In this document: in pieces, positions 1-7,612 of the stretch
Position numbering within the stretch: position 1 is the first letter of the stretch
How the letters are laid out: every line of letters starts with the position of its first letter
From: Mycobacterium sp. E1747
GTDB taxonomy: Bacteria; Actinomycetota; Actinomycetes; Mycobacteriales; Mycobacteriaceae
Length of the DNA stretch: 52,206 nt
Direction: 5' to 3'
NCBI RefSeq assembly: GCF_001667775.1
Contig: NZ_LZJI01000218.1
Span: 1 to 52,206, forward strand
The notes under the pieces: model-generated
What the model was told of the DNA's origin: nothing
Database searches by the model: none
Seen by the model: the letters and a program-made list of their open reading frames with translations, nothing else
Program-made: the position numbers and the translations under genes

Positions 1-616
1 CGAGCATGTCGATCTGCGGCCACCCGAAGCGCTGCACCAGCTTCCGTAGGACCACGGCCAATAACACCGCCGCGGTGCTCAGCGCCAGGGCGCGGTAGTT
101 GATGTGGTCACCGTGGGTCAGCGTCAGCCACACGCGACGCAGGACCTGCATGTGGCCATTGCCCTTGTCCCGCACGCCGAGCGCGTTGCCCAGCTGACCG
201 ATGGCGAGCAGAAACGCCGCGGCCGCCATGAATCCGATGATCACCGACTCGGAGATGTAGCGGGTCAGGTTGCCCAGCCTGAACAGGCTGATCACGATCT
301 GGAACGCCCCCACCAGCACGGCCAACAGGAACAGTCCCTCGAACAGTTCGGTCGCGTTCTCCGAGTCGATGAAGGCCAGTGCCGTGAACACCAGCAGCGA
401 GATGGCGCTCGTCGGGCCGTTGATCAGATGCGACGACGACCCGAAGACCGAAGCGACGATCGTCACGACGATCGCTGAATACACGCCGAACCGGGGATCG
501 ACGCCGGCGATCAGCGCGTACGCCATCGCCTGCGGGAAGGAGATCGCGGCCACGGTGAGCCCGGCGATCAGATCGTGCCGACCCTTCACCAGGTCGTAAT
601 TGAAAGCGATGGCCAC
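1..616 (-). CDS. SulP family inorganic anion transporter (3' end beyond window)
   Basis: Integral membrane anion transporter, probably importing sulfate or a similar oxyanion; only the first 205 codons lie in the window. The minus strand reads as a continuous hydrophobic protein beginning MAIAFNYDLVKGRHDLIAG, followed by the SulP signature (PQAMAYALIAGVDPRFGVYS) and NGPTSAISLLVF. Five or more membrane helices are visible. I chose GTG at 616 because GGAAG lies about 11 nt upstream and no other ATG, GTG or TTG occurs nearby in frame. It starts 17 nt after the stop of the sulfate-binding-like gene, so the two are probably co-transcribed. The C-terminal STAS domain usual in this family would lie outside the window. 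Family is clear; substrate is inferred from the neighbour. Confidence 0.88.
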   Translation of the reverse strand, partial: MAIAFNYDLVKGRHDLIAGLTVAAISFPQAMAYALIAGVDPRFGVYSAIVVTIVASVFGSSSHLINGPTSAISLLVFTALAFIDSENATELFEGLFLLAVLVGAFQIVISLFRLGNLTRYISESVIIGFMAAAAFLLAIGQLGNALGVRDKGNGHMQVLRRVWLTLTHGDHINYRALALSTAAVLLAVVLRKLVQRFGWPQIDML

Positions 617-633
617 CGGGTGCTCGTCTTCCG

Positions 634-1701
634 CTATGTCCCCGACACGGCGCCTGACGGCGCGGAGATCGCGTCGAGGATTCCGTTGGTGCCGAAGAAC
701 TGTTCGCGGGCGTCGGCCCAGTCCTTGGCTATCGCGCCGATCGGGAACAGAGCCAACGGCGGCAACCGATTCGAGTGCCGGGCAAGGATTTCCGGCTTGA
801 ACGGCCGATAGCCGTACTGCGCCACCTGTTCTTGCCCCGCGTCGGTGAACAGGTAGTCGAGGTAAGCCTTCGCGTACCCGGCCGTCTTCGTGTCCGTGAC
901 ATTGGCGTCCACCCACGTCACCGCGGGCTCGGCAAGGATGCTCACCGGTGGATAGATGAGCTCGAGTTCGTCCTTATTCGCCGCGACCTCGCGCAGCGCT
1001 TCGTTCTCCCAGGTCAGCTGCACGTCGCCTACCCTCGCCAGCGTGAAGCTGTCGCCGGCGCTCCGGGCGCCGGCGTCGGATACCGCAACGTGGCGCAACA
1101 GCGTCCGCACGTAGTCGACCGCCTGAGAGTGGCTGCCGCCGCGGGTGGCGACCGAACCCCAGGCCGCCAGCACGCTGAGCTGGCCGTTGCCCGAGCTGCG
1201 CGGGTTGGGGGTCACCACGGACACGTCACCCTTGATCAGGTCGGGCCAGTCATGGACGCCCTTGGGATTGCCCTTGCGGACGACGAAGACGATGGTCGAG
1301 GTGTAGGGCACCGACTGGTTCGGCAACCGCCGTCGCCAGTCGCTCGCGACGAGCCCCCGCTTGCTCAGCGTGTCGATGTCGCTGATCAGCGCCAGCGACA
1401 CCACGCTGGCCTTCTGGCTGCCGTCCAGGACACTGCGCAGCTGCCGCCCCGAGCCGCCGTGAGATTCTTTGATGTCCAGGGTGATTCCGGTTCGTGCGCG
1501 GTATTGCGCGACGAATGTCCGATCGATGGCGGCGTACAGCTCGCGCGTCGGGTCATAGGAGACGTTGAGGATCCGGTTAGCCCCCTCAGGAGAAGCGTTC
1601 TTGACCGCGATGGCCCCGGCCGCAACGATCACGGCCACAACACCGAGGACCGTGAGCCAGTCAACCCGCAACCGCGGGAGTCTCGGACGCGCGTCCAGCA
1701 T
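634..1701 (-). CDS. Sulfate-type ABC substrate-binding protein (Sbp/SubI-like)
   Basis: A 355-residue extracytoplasmic oxyanion-binding protein of the sulfate/thiosulfate class. Residues about 12-35 form one hydrophobic membrane-anchor or signal segment (LTVLGVVAVIVAAGAIAV). The mature part carries family hallmarks: LNVSYDPTRELYAAID, HGGSGRQLRSVLDG, NPKGVHDWPDLIKGDVSVV, NPRSSGNGQLSVLAAWG and FTDAGQEQVAQYGYRP. The ATG at 1701 is preceded by GGGAGGA at a good distance; an in-frame TTG seven codons upstream has none. No lipobox cysteine is seen. Normally such proteins feed CysTWA ABC permeases; here the next gene is a SulP transporter instead, which is unusual. Confidence 0.85.
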   Translation of the reverse strand: MLDARPRLPRLRVDWLTVLGVVAVIVAAGAIAVKNASPEGANRILNVSYDPTRELYAAIDRTFVAQYRARTGITLDIKESHGGSGRQLRSVLDGSQKASVVSLALISDIDTLSKRGLVASDWRRRLPNQSVPYTSTIVFVVRKGNPKGVHDWPDLIKGDVSVVTPNPRSSGNGQLSVLAAWGSVATRGGSHSQAVDYVRTLLRHVAVSDAGARSAGDSFTLARVGDVQLTWENEALREVAANKDELELIYPPVSILAEPAVTWVDANVTDTKTAGYAKAYLDYLFTDAGQEQVAQYGYRPFKPEILARHSNRLPPLALFPIGAIAKDWADAREQFFGTNGILDAISAPSGAVSGT

Positions 1702-1739
1702 CCAGGCGTCCTCCCGCGGCAATGGCCCAGCCGGTTTGG

Positions 1740-2290
1740 TCCGGCGGCAAACTTCTTAAGAATGTTAATGATCGGGCCGCAGGGATACAGCGGTGAGAAT
1801 CAGCCTGAAAATAAGTGGGCGGCACCGCTTTCTCGGCAAGATCGGGATACTCGCGCGTAAACGGGCCCGATTCGACGAGTACCGCTTCGATGCGGTCGAC
1901 CGCGGTGCCGGGTGACGTGGCGGCCGTGCGCAGCCTCGGCAATCTGACATCGGTGCGCGCTGCGATAGGGGCCTTGATCAGGCTCGGTCTTGTTCGAATT
2001 GCTGGGCGCGGCCGTCGAGGACACCGAGCGGATCGATCGCGCGGTGCGGGCCGGAGACTACCGGGCATACGGTCCGCGACCTACCGAGATATCCCGGGCT
2101 GAAGGCATTGCGCCGCAGCATCATTGAGATCCTTCGCGACGCCCGGCCCGACGTTGTGCTGCCGCAGGGCACCGACCCCAGGGCCACCGGCGACGCGATC
2201 CATGCGCTGGGCCCCGCGGTCTCACCGAGCGTGCGGCCACCCTGGACGCCGACGCCTACGCCGCCACGCTCGCTTCGGCGAAGGAGTTGA
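1740..2290. other. Gene-poor stretch with a decayed plus-strand gene
   Basis: No intact gene is convincing here. On the plus strand, protein-like segments appear in different frames: GDVAAVRSLGNLTSVRAAIG from about 1908, LLGAAVEDTERIDRAVRAGD from about 2000, LRDARPDVVLPQGTDPRATG from about 2130, and TERAATLDADAYAATLASAK to about 2290. The frame changes suggest at least two frameshifts in a former gene whose family I do not recognise. About 1740-1900 holds the presumed promoter of the minus-strand sulfate-binding gene and nothing else I can name. Confidence 0.35.
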
Positions 2291-2782
2291 TCAACGGGAC
2301 GCTGCTCGCGCGCGCAGCGAATCGCCCAGGCTCCACAGCGCGACGCCGATCAGCACCAAGTCCTTGAGCAGGAACTGTCCCGGTAGCGCCGAGAGCACCG
2401 GAATGCCGTCCGCGTGGCTCGCGACCACCCCCGGCGTGGTGAACAGGAAGCTCAGCGTGCCCAGGAACAGCACCACCGCCAGCGCGCTGCCGACCGCCGA
2501 CGCGCGCGGCCACACCGGCCGCAACGCAATCAGAACCGCCGCAGCGATTTCCATGGTGCCCAGCAGGTATGCGACCGTGGTGACAGTGAGCACGTCGTAG
2601 ATCCAACTCATCAGCGGGCTGTGCTCGATCAGCACAGGGGACTCCATCTTCACGTACTTCCCGAACCCGATCCAGGCCAGGACGATGACCAGCCCGTAGC
2701 GGCTGATCAGTTGGCCCGACAGCGTCCACGACTGCGTCACGCGGGAAGCGGAGGCGGCGGCGGCTGGGTTGCGGGTGGCCAC
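2291..2782 (-). CDS. DUF417 (YkgB/RclC-like) membrane protein
   Basis: A 163-residue inner-membrane protein with four hydrophobic segments, at about residues 27-42, 64-87, 96-115 and 138-155. The core GLVIVLAWIGFGKYVKMES, the motif SPLMSWIYDVL and the late FLFTTPGV match the DUF417 family, which includes E. coli YkgB and RclC (the latter in the reactive-chlorine-induced rcl operon). Its biochemical role is not established. It starts at GTG with only a weak ribosome site, 70 nt after the stop of the upstream SRPBCC gene, so the two may share a transcript. Length is normal for the family. Confidence 0.78.
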   Translation of the reverse strand: MATRNPAAAASASRVTQSWTLSGQLISRYGLVIVLAWIGFGKYVKMESPVLIEHSPLMSWIYDVLTVTTVAYLLGTMEIAAAVLIALRPVWPRASAVGSALAVVLFLGTLSFLFTTPGVVASHADGIPVLSALPGQFLLKDLVLIGVALWSLGDSLRARAASR

Positions 2783-2852
2783 GGGTGATTCGATTTGTCC
2801 ACAGAGCAGCCACGAGTGCTCCCCCGATTTTGTTCACCCGCTCACCGACCCG

Positions 2853-3323
2853 TTATCCGGCGTAGCGATCCCGCAACTGGGCCAGCGTCGCCTCGATGCC
2901 GGCGGCATTGCCCTTCACCGCACCGATCAGCTGGTAGTAGTTCAGCGCGTTCTTGACCGCTCCGGCCCGGCTGTAGTCGAACGTCTCCGTGACACGCGTC
3001 CGGGTCGGTGAGAGCGCCTCGAACTCCCACCGCCAGCGGTGCCCCACTGGATGCCGCCATTCGATCAGTTCGTTGGGTTTGAGCGCGGTCACCGTGCTGG
3101 TGATCCGATACGGCAGGCCGTACATCTTCATGTTGGTCGAAAATTTCGATCCCACAGCCATTTCCGCAGGAACCTTGATGTTGTCACGCACGGTGCCCGA
3201 CCCGTCCAATTCGCTGTGTCGCCGCGGATCGGCGGCCATCGCGTACAGCTCAGCGGCCGGCGCCGCGACTTCGACCGACCGGCACACCTGCCGTGGACCT
3301 GCGTCGACAACGGTGACGGTCAT
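2853..3323 (-). CDS. SRPBCC (START-like/polyketide cyclase) family protein
   Basis: A 156-residue cytoplasmic protein with the SRPBCC helix-grip fold. It begins with CRSVEVAAPAAELYAMAADP, has the typical IEWRHPVGHRWRWEFEAL strand region in the middle, and ends with a long amphipathic helix (IGAVKGNAAGIEATLAQLRD). Such proteins bind hydrophobic ligands, but the ligand cannot be read from sequence. ATG at 3323 has an excellent AAAGGAGA site 5-6 nt upstream. It is divergent from the truncated SDR gene at 3467 and precedes the DUF417 gene on the same strand. No catalytic residues can be assigned. Confidence 0.82.
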   Translation of the reverse strand: MTVTVVDAGPRQVCRSVEVAAPAAELYAMAADPRRHSELDGSGTVRDNIKVPAEMAVGSKFSTNMKMYGLPYRITSTVTALKPNELIEWRHPVGHRWRWEFEALSPTRTRVTETFDYSRAGAVKNALNYYQLIGAVKGNAAGIEATLAQLRDRYAG

Positions 3324-3466
3324 AATCTCTCCTTTCGGCTGTCCGGCAGCGTCAGCTCGACGCTACGCTCGCCGAGTCGAATTCAGAACAGGCGAGTGCC
3401 CCGCACCGCCAGGAGGCCGCACCGAGCGTGACCGGGCGCCCCCGCCGGGAGGAGCCGAAACAAGCG

Positions 3467-3751
3467 ATGAGTCAATCCATTTCGGGAAACGTCGCGCTGA
3501 TCACCGGCGCCGCGCGGGGACAAGGGCGGGCGCACGCCGGGCGCCTGGCCGCCGACATCCGCGACCTCGACGCGCTCAAGGCGGCCGCCGACACCTATCC
3601 GCACCTGCGGAGCCTGCACAAGCCGCTGCTGCCGGACGGAAGTGCCCAGCCGGAAGACATCGCCGACGCGGTCGCCCGCCTTGCCTCCGACCAGTCGCGG
3701 CTGGTCACTGCCACCCAGGTTTCGGTCGACATCGGCGTGGGCTACGTCTGA
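3467..3751 (+). pseudogene. Short-chain dehydrogenase with large internal deletion
   Basis: The open frame gives 94 residues, but SDR enzymes are about 250-280. The N-terminus is a normal Rossmann start (ISGNVALITGAARGQGRAHA, with the TGxxxGxG motif). Around residue 30 the sequence jumps to a segment seen near the end of actinobacterial SDRs (LPDGSAQPEDIADAVARLAS, then VTATQVSVDIGVGY). The central part, with the NNAG region and the catalytic Ser-Tyr-Lys, is missing, so it cannot be an active reductase. The reading frame survived the deletion. ATG at 3467 has a GGAGGAG site. The QGRAHA start resembles mycofactocin-associated SDRs, but that subfamily call is tentative. Confidence 0.7.
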
Positions 3752-3833
3752 AGCCATCGAAGGGCGGCAAACCGCTTCACCAGATTCCACAGCTATTGCC
3801 GTTATCGCCCCCCAGTCGCTATGGTCGCAGCTC

Positions 3834-4910
3834 ATGGGCGTGCTGCGCTTTATCTGGCAACGTGTACTTGCCTTCGACCGGCTCGGGGTGCGCATCCCGC
3901 AGCTAATCCAGATCTGGCTGACCGAGTTCTTCTTCGTGATGCCGTTGACATTCTTCGTCGGCAAAGTGATCGACATCCACGGCGCGCTGGGCGTGCCCGG
4001 CACCGGCGAACGGCTCGACGGAACCTTCTGGGGAGCGCTCGTGGTGTCGCTCGTATTCGGGGCCTTCTTCGTCCGCTCGCTCGTGCGGCCCCGGATGGTG
4101 CAGGGGTCGTGGACGCCGACGGTGCACGCCGACGTCGGACCGGTGACCGTCTACGGCGGTAATCCCGCCTGGCGGGTGACCTACCCGTACCTGACCAGTC
4201 ATCCGTCGTACGCGTTGCTGCTGCTGATCACGGCCCCGATACCCGCCGTCATGTGGGCGGCCACGGCCAACCAGGGCGACAGCACGTTCTACTGGCGAGC
4301 GTGCGGCATGGCCGGCCTGACGATCATCGCGGTCATGGCGCTGGCGCGCGTATTGGCTTGGTACGTCTTCCGATTCGGCCACCGTCAGCTCGACACCCAA
4401 GTACGCGGCCTGTCGATCTCGCCGCGCCGGCTCGGCTGGGAAATCGCCTGGAAACCTGTGCTGGTCCTGGTGCTTCTGATGTATGCCATCGTCTGCGTCC
4501 CGCTGGGCGGCCTGTGGCTCAAGGAGCAACGCACGATCGCGGCCCTGCCGGTCGTCACCGTCGCCGACGCGCAACATCCCGGCGAATATCGCCGGGTGAA
4601 AGGCGCCGTCGCCTCGACGCCGGTCTACTGGGCCCCGCAAGGCCGGGGACGCGGTGGCAACAACTTCGCGGGGGCCGGTGTGCAGGTGGCGCTGACCACC
4701 GGAGGCGAGGCGCTGCTCCTCGCCGATTCGATGGCTGTCCCGGACTTCAAGGGGATGATGTCGCGCGTCCACAACGGCGAACTGACGGCCACCGGCAAGG
4801 TGATCGATGCCGTCACGACCGACCAGCGCAAGTACTACGGCTTCGACGAGGACGCGTTTTCGGCGCCCCCTGCCACTGGTCGGGTGTTGCTGTTGTTGTC
4901 CCAGCCCTGA
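3834..4910 (+). CDS. Five-helix membrane protein of unknown function
   Basis: I do not recognise the family. The product of 358 residues has about five membrane helices: LTEFFFVMPLTFFVGKVIDI, ALVVSLVFGAFFVRSL, YALLLLITAPIPAVMWAA, GLTIIAVMALARVLAWYVF and VLVLVLLMYAIVCVPLGG. A soluble C-terminal domain of about 130 residues follows, with a beta-rich, glycine-containing stretch (RRVKGAVASTPVYWAPQGRG, GGNNFAGAGVQVALTTGGEA). ATG at 3834 begins MGVLRFIWQRVLAFDR, plausible for a cytoplasmic N-terminus; the frame is open upstream but runs through the SDR remnant. It stands 126 nt upstream of the copper genes on the same strand, with no clear functional link. Confidence 0.7.
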   Translation: MGVLRFIWQRVLAFDRLGVRIPQLIQIWLTEFFFVMPLTFFVGKVIDIHGALGVPGTGERLDGTFWGALVVSLVFGAFFVRSLVRPRMVQGSWTPTVHADVGPVTVYGGNPAWRVTYPYLTSHPSYALLLLITAPIPAVMWAATANQGDSTFYWRACGMAGLTIIAVMALARVLAWYVFRFGHRQLDTQVRGLSISPRRLGWEIAWKPVLVLVLLMYAIVCVPLGGLWLKEQRTIAALPVVTVADAQHPGEYRRVKGAVASTPVYWAPQGRGRGGNNFAGAGVQVALTTGGEALLLADSMAVPDFKGMMSRVHNGELTATGKVIDAVTTDQRKYYGFDEDAFSAPPATGRVLLLLSQP

Positions 4911-5036
4911 TGCCCCCACGCCTGATCCGGCAGAATTGTGCTGCTAGCAGCGGACGAACCAACCCATGATGGAGGTAACGCCCGAAGGTGTATCGCCATC
5001 GGGTATTCGCCCGAGGCGTAAATCGGAAGGGGTGCC

Positions 5037-5249
5037 ATGGTCACCAGCGAATACCGGGTCAACGGGATGAGCTGCGGCCACTGCGAATCGGCCGTGCGGG
5101 ACGAGGTCGGCCGCCTCCCCGGCGTGGAGCGCGTCGACGTCAGCGCCGACACCGGCCGGCTGGTGATCACGAGTTCTTCTTCGATCGACGCGGACGCCGT
5201 CCTCAGCGCGGTCGACGAGGCCGGCTACGAGGCCGTCCCGGTCGCATGA
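5037..5249 (+). CDS. Heavy-metal-associated (CopZ-like) metallochaperone
   Basis: A 70-residue single HMA domain. The metal-binding motif is GMSCGHC near residues 10-16 (MxCxxC), followed by the usual helix and VDVSADTGRLVI strand. Such proteins carry Cu(I), usually to a P1B-type ATPase. GGAAGGGG lies just before ATG 5037. Its TGA overlaps the ATG of the next gene by 4 nt (ATGA at 5246-5249), which points to translational coupling with the ATPase. Length is normal. No CsoR-type regulator gene is adjacent. Confidence 0.9.
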   Translation: MVTSEYRVNGMSCGHCESAVRDEVGRLPGVERVDVSADTGRLVITSSSSIDADAVLSAVDEAGYEAVPVA

Positions 5250-7480
5250 GCGCGGTGCCGGTGAGCCATATCGAGCTCGAGATCGCGGGGATGACGTGCG
5301 CGTCGTGCGCCGCCCGGATCGAGAAGAAACTGAACCGGCTCGACGGCGTCGCCGCCACCGTCAACTACGCCACCGAAAAGGCCGTCCTGACCGTCCCCGC
5401 GGGATATGACCCGCGGTTGCTGATCGCCGCCGTCGAACAGGCCGGCTACGCCGCCGCCCTGCCGCGACGTCGGGAGGAGCCCGAGAAGGATGCCGACACC
5501 GACCTGACCGCGCTTCGCATTCGCGTCATCACGTGCCTCGCGCTCGCCACCCCGGTGATCGCCATGGCGACGGTCCCCGCCCTGCAATTCCGCTTTTGGC
5601 AATGGGCGTCGCTGGTCCTCGCGGCGCCGGTCGTCGTGTGGGGTGGCCGTCCCTTCCACGCCGCCGCCTGGGCCAACCTCCGACACGGCGCCGCCACGAT
5701 GGACACCCTCGTCTCGGTTGGCACGCTGTCGGCGTTCCTGTGGTCGCTGTACGCGCTGTTCCTCGGCACGGCCGGAGCACCGGGGCTGCACGACCGCTTC
5801 GAATTGACCGTCCGGCCCTCCGACGGCGCGGGCAACATCTACCTCGAAGTCGCCGCGGGCGTGACCCTGTTCGTGTTGGCCGGACGGTACTTCGAGAAGA
5901 GGTCCAAGCGGACGGCGGGCGCCGCGCTGCGCGCTTTGCTGGAGCTCGGCGCCAAGGACGTCGCCGTGCTGCGAGACGGCGCCGAGACCCGGATCCCGGT
6001 GGACCGCCTCACGGTCGGGGACCAGTTCGTGGTGCGGCCCGGGGAGAAGGTCGCCGCCGACGGCGTCGTGGTCTCGGGTTCCTCGGCCGTTGACGTCTCG
6101 ATGCTCACCGGAGAGTCCGTCCCCGTCGAGGTCGGCGAGGGCGACGGCGTCACGGGCGCCACCGTCAACGTCGGCGGACGTCTCGTCGTGCGCGCCGTCC
6201 GGGTCGGCGACGACACGCAACTGGCGCACATGGCCAAGCTGGTGGAAGAGGCGCAGTCCGGCAAGGCCGACGTGCAGCGGCTCGCCGACCGCATCTCCGC
6301 CGTGTTCGTCCCCGTGGTCATCGGTATCGCCCTGGCGACACTCGGCGCATGGCTCGCGCTCGGGTTCCCGGCCACGGCGGCGCTGACCGCCGCCGTCGCG
6401 GTGCTGATCATCGCCTGCCCATGCGCGCTCGGGCTGGCCACCCCGACCGCCCTGCTTGTCGGCACCGGCCGCGCGGCCCAGCTCGGCGTCCTGATCAAAG
6501 GGCCGGAAGTTTTGGAGTCCACGCGCAACGTCGACACGATCGTGCTCGACAAGACGGGCACCATCACGACGGGGAAGATGGCGCTCGTCGAGGCCCTCGG
6601 CGGCGAGGGGACCGACCGGGCGACGCTGCTGCGCTACGCCGGGGCGCTCGAGGATGCCTCCGAGCATCCCATCGCCCGGGCCATCGCCAAAGCCGCCAAG
6701 GCCGAGCTCGGGCAGCTGCCCGCGGCCGGAGGATTCGCCAACTCCGAGGGCAACGGCGTGCGGGGCATCGTCGACGGCCACGCCGTCGTCGTGGGGCGCG
6801 CCACCCTGCTGGCCGATTGCGGCCAGCCGCTGGACCCTGAGCTCTCGGCGGCCAAGGACCGAGCCGAGGCCGAGGGCAAGACCGCGGTCGCCGTCGGCTG
6901 GGACGGCCGGGCCCGCGGGGTCCTGGTGGTCGCCGACACCGTCAAACCGACGAGCGCGGAAGCGGTCCGGCGGTTCCAGGGGCTCGGCCTGACACCGATC
7001 CTGCTGACCGGCGACAACCGGGGCGCGGCCGAGCGCATCGCCGACGAGGTCGGCATCACACAGGTCATCGCCGAAACCCTGCCCGCCGACAAGGTCGCCG
7101 CCATCACGCGGCTGCAGTCGGAAGGCAAGGTCGTCGCGATGGTCGGCGACGGCGTCAACGACGCCGCGGCCCTGGCGACCGCCGATCTCGGGGTGGCCAT
7201 GGGTACCGGCACCGACGTGGCGATCGAAGCCGCCGACCTCACCGTCACCCGCGGTGACCTACGCGCCGCCGTCGACGCGATCCGGCTGTCCCGGCGGACC
7301 CTGACCACCATCAAGGGCAACCTGTTCTGGGCGTTCGGCTACAACATCGCCGCGATCCCGCTCGCCGCGCTCGGCATGCTCAACCCGATGCTCGCGGGCG
7401 CCGCGATGGCGTTTTCCAGCGTTTTCGTCGTCGCCAACAGCCTGCGGCTGCGCGCCTTCACCAGCGTCACAGCCTCCTAA
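5246..7480 (+). CDS. Copper-translocating P1B-type ATPase (CtpA/CtpV-like)
   Basis: A 744-residue ATP-driven copper pump of the plasma membrane. In order: an N-terminal HMA domain with GMTCASC (C18, C21), membrane helices from about residue 92, actuator TGE at 288-290, the membrane metal site CPC at 391-393, phosphorylation site DKTGT at 435-439, the SEHP motif at 472-475 and the hinge GDGVND. Late helices carry FGYN and MAFSS, the P1B-1 signature for Cu(I). All catalytic elements are intact, so Cu(I) export is the likely activity. The start overlaps the metallochaperone stop by 4 nt. Several mycobacterial paralogues (CtpA, CtpB, CtpV) are similar, so I give no symbol. Confidence 0.92.
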   Translation: MSAVPVSHIELEIAGMTCASCAARIEKKLNRLDGVAATVNYATEKAVLTVPAGYDPRLLIAAVEQAGYAAALPRRREEPEKDADTDLTALRIRVITCLALATPVIAMATVPALQFRFWQWASLVLAAPVVVWGGRPFHAAAWANLRHGAATMDTLVSVGTLSAFLWSLYALFLGTAGAPGLHDRFELTVRPSDGAGNIYLEVAAGVTLFVLAGRYFEKRSKRTAGAALRALLELGAKDVAVLRDGAETRIPVDRLTVGDQFVVRPGEKVAADGVVVSGSSAVDVSMLTGESVPVEVGEGDGVTGATVNVGGRLVVRAVRVGDDTQLAHMAKLVEEAQSGKADVQRLADRISAVFVPVVIGIALATLGAWLALGFPATAALTAAVAVLIIACPCALGLATPTALLVGTGRAAQLGVLIKGPEVLESTRNVDTIVLDKTGTITTGKMALVEALGGEGTDRATLLRYAGALEDASEHPIARAIAKAAKAELGQLPAAGGFANSEGNGVRGIVDGHAVVVGRATLLADCGQPLDPELSAAKDRAEAEGKTAVAVGWDGRARGVLVVADTVKPTSAEAVRRFQGLGLTPILLTGDNRGAAERIADEVGITQVIAETLPADKVAAITRLQSEGKVVAMVGDGVNDAAALATADLGVAMGTGTDVAIEAADLTVTRGDLRAAVDAIRLSRRTLTTIKGNLFWAFGYNIAAIPLAALGMLNPMLAGAAMAFSSVFVVANSLRLRAFTSVTAS

Positions 7481-7612
7481 CGGCCACGCTCACACCCCGC
7501 GACGGCAGGCGGGCCGGTACGGCCGGTGTGGGATAGTTGTTCCGACCCTTCGCGTTCGATAAGACCACGGGTCCGCCCCGCGCAGCGATCGACTCAGCAA
7601 AGGCAACGACCG

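Noticed and set aside
2256..2837. Alternative minus-strand frame across the DUF417 gene
   Set aside because: Its translation is arginine- and glycine-rich without hydrophobic segments, while the 2291-2782 frame gives clear membrane helices and family motifs.
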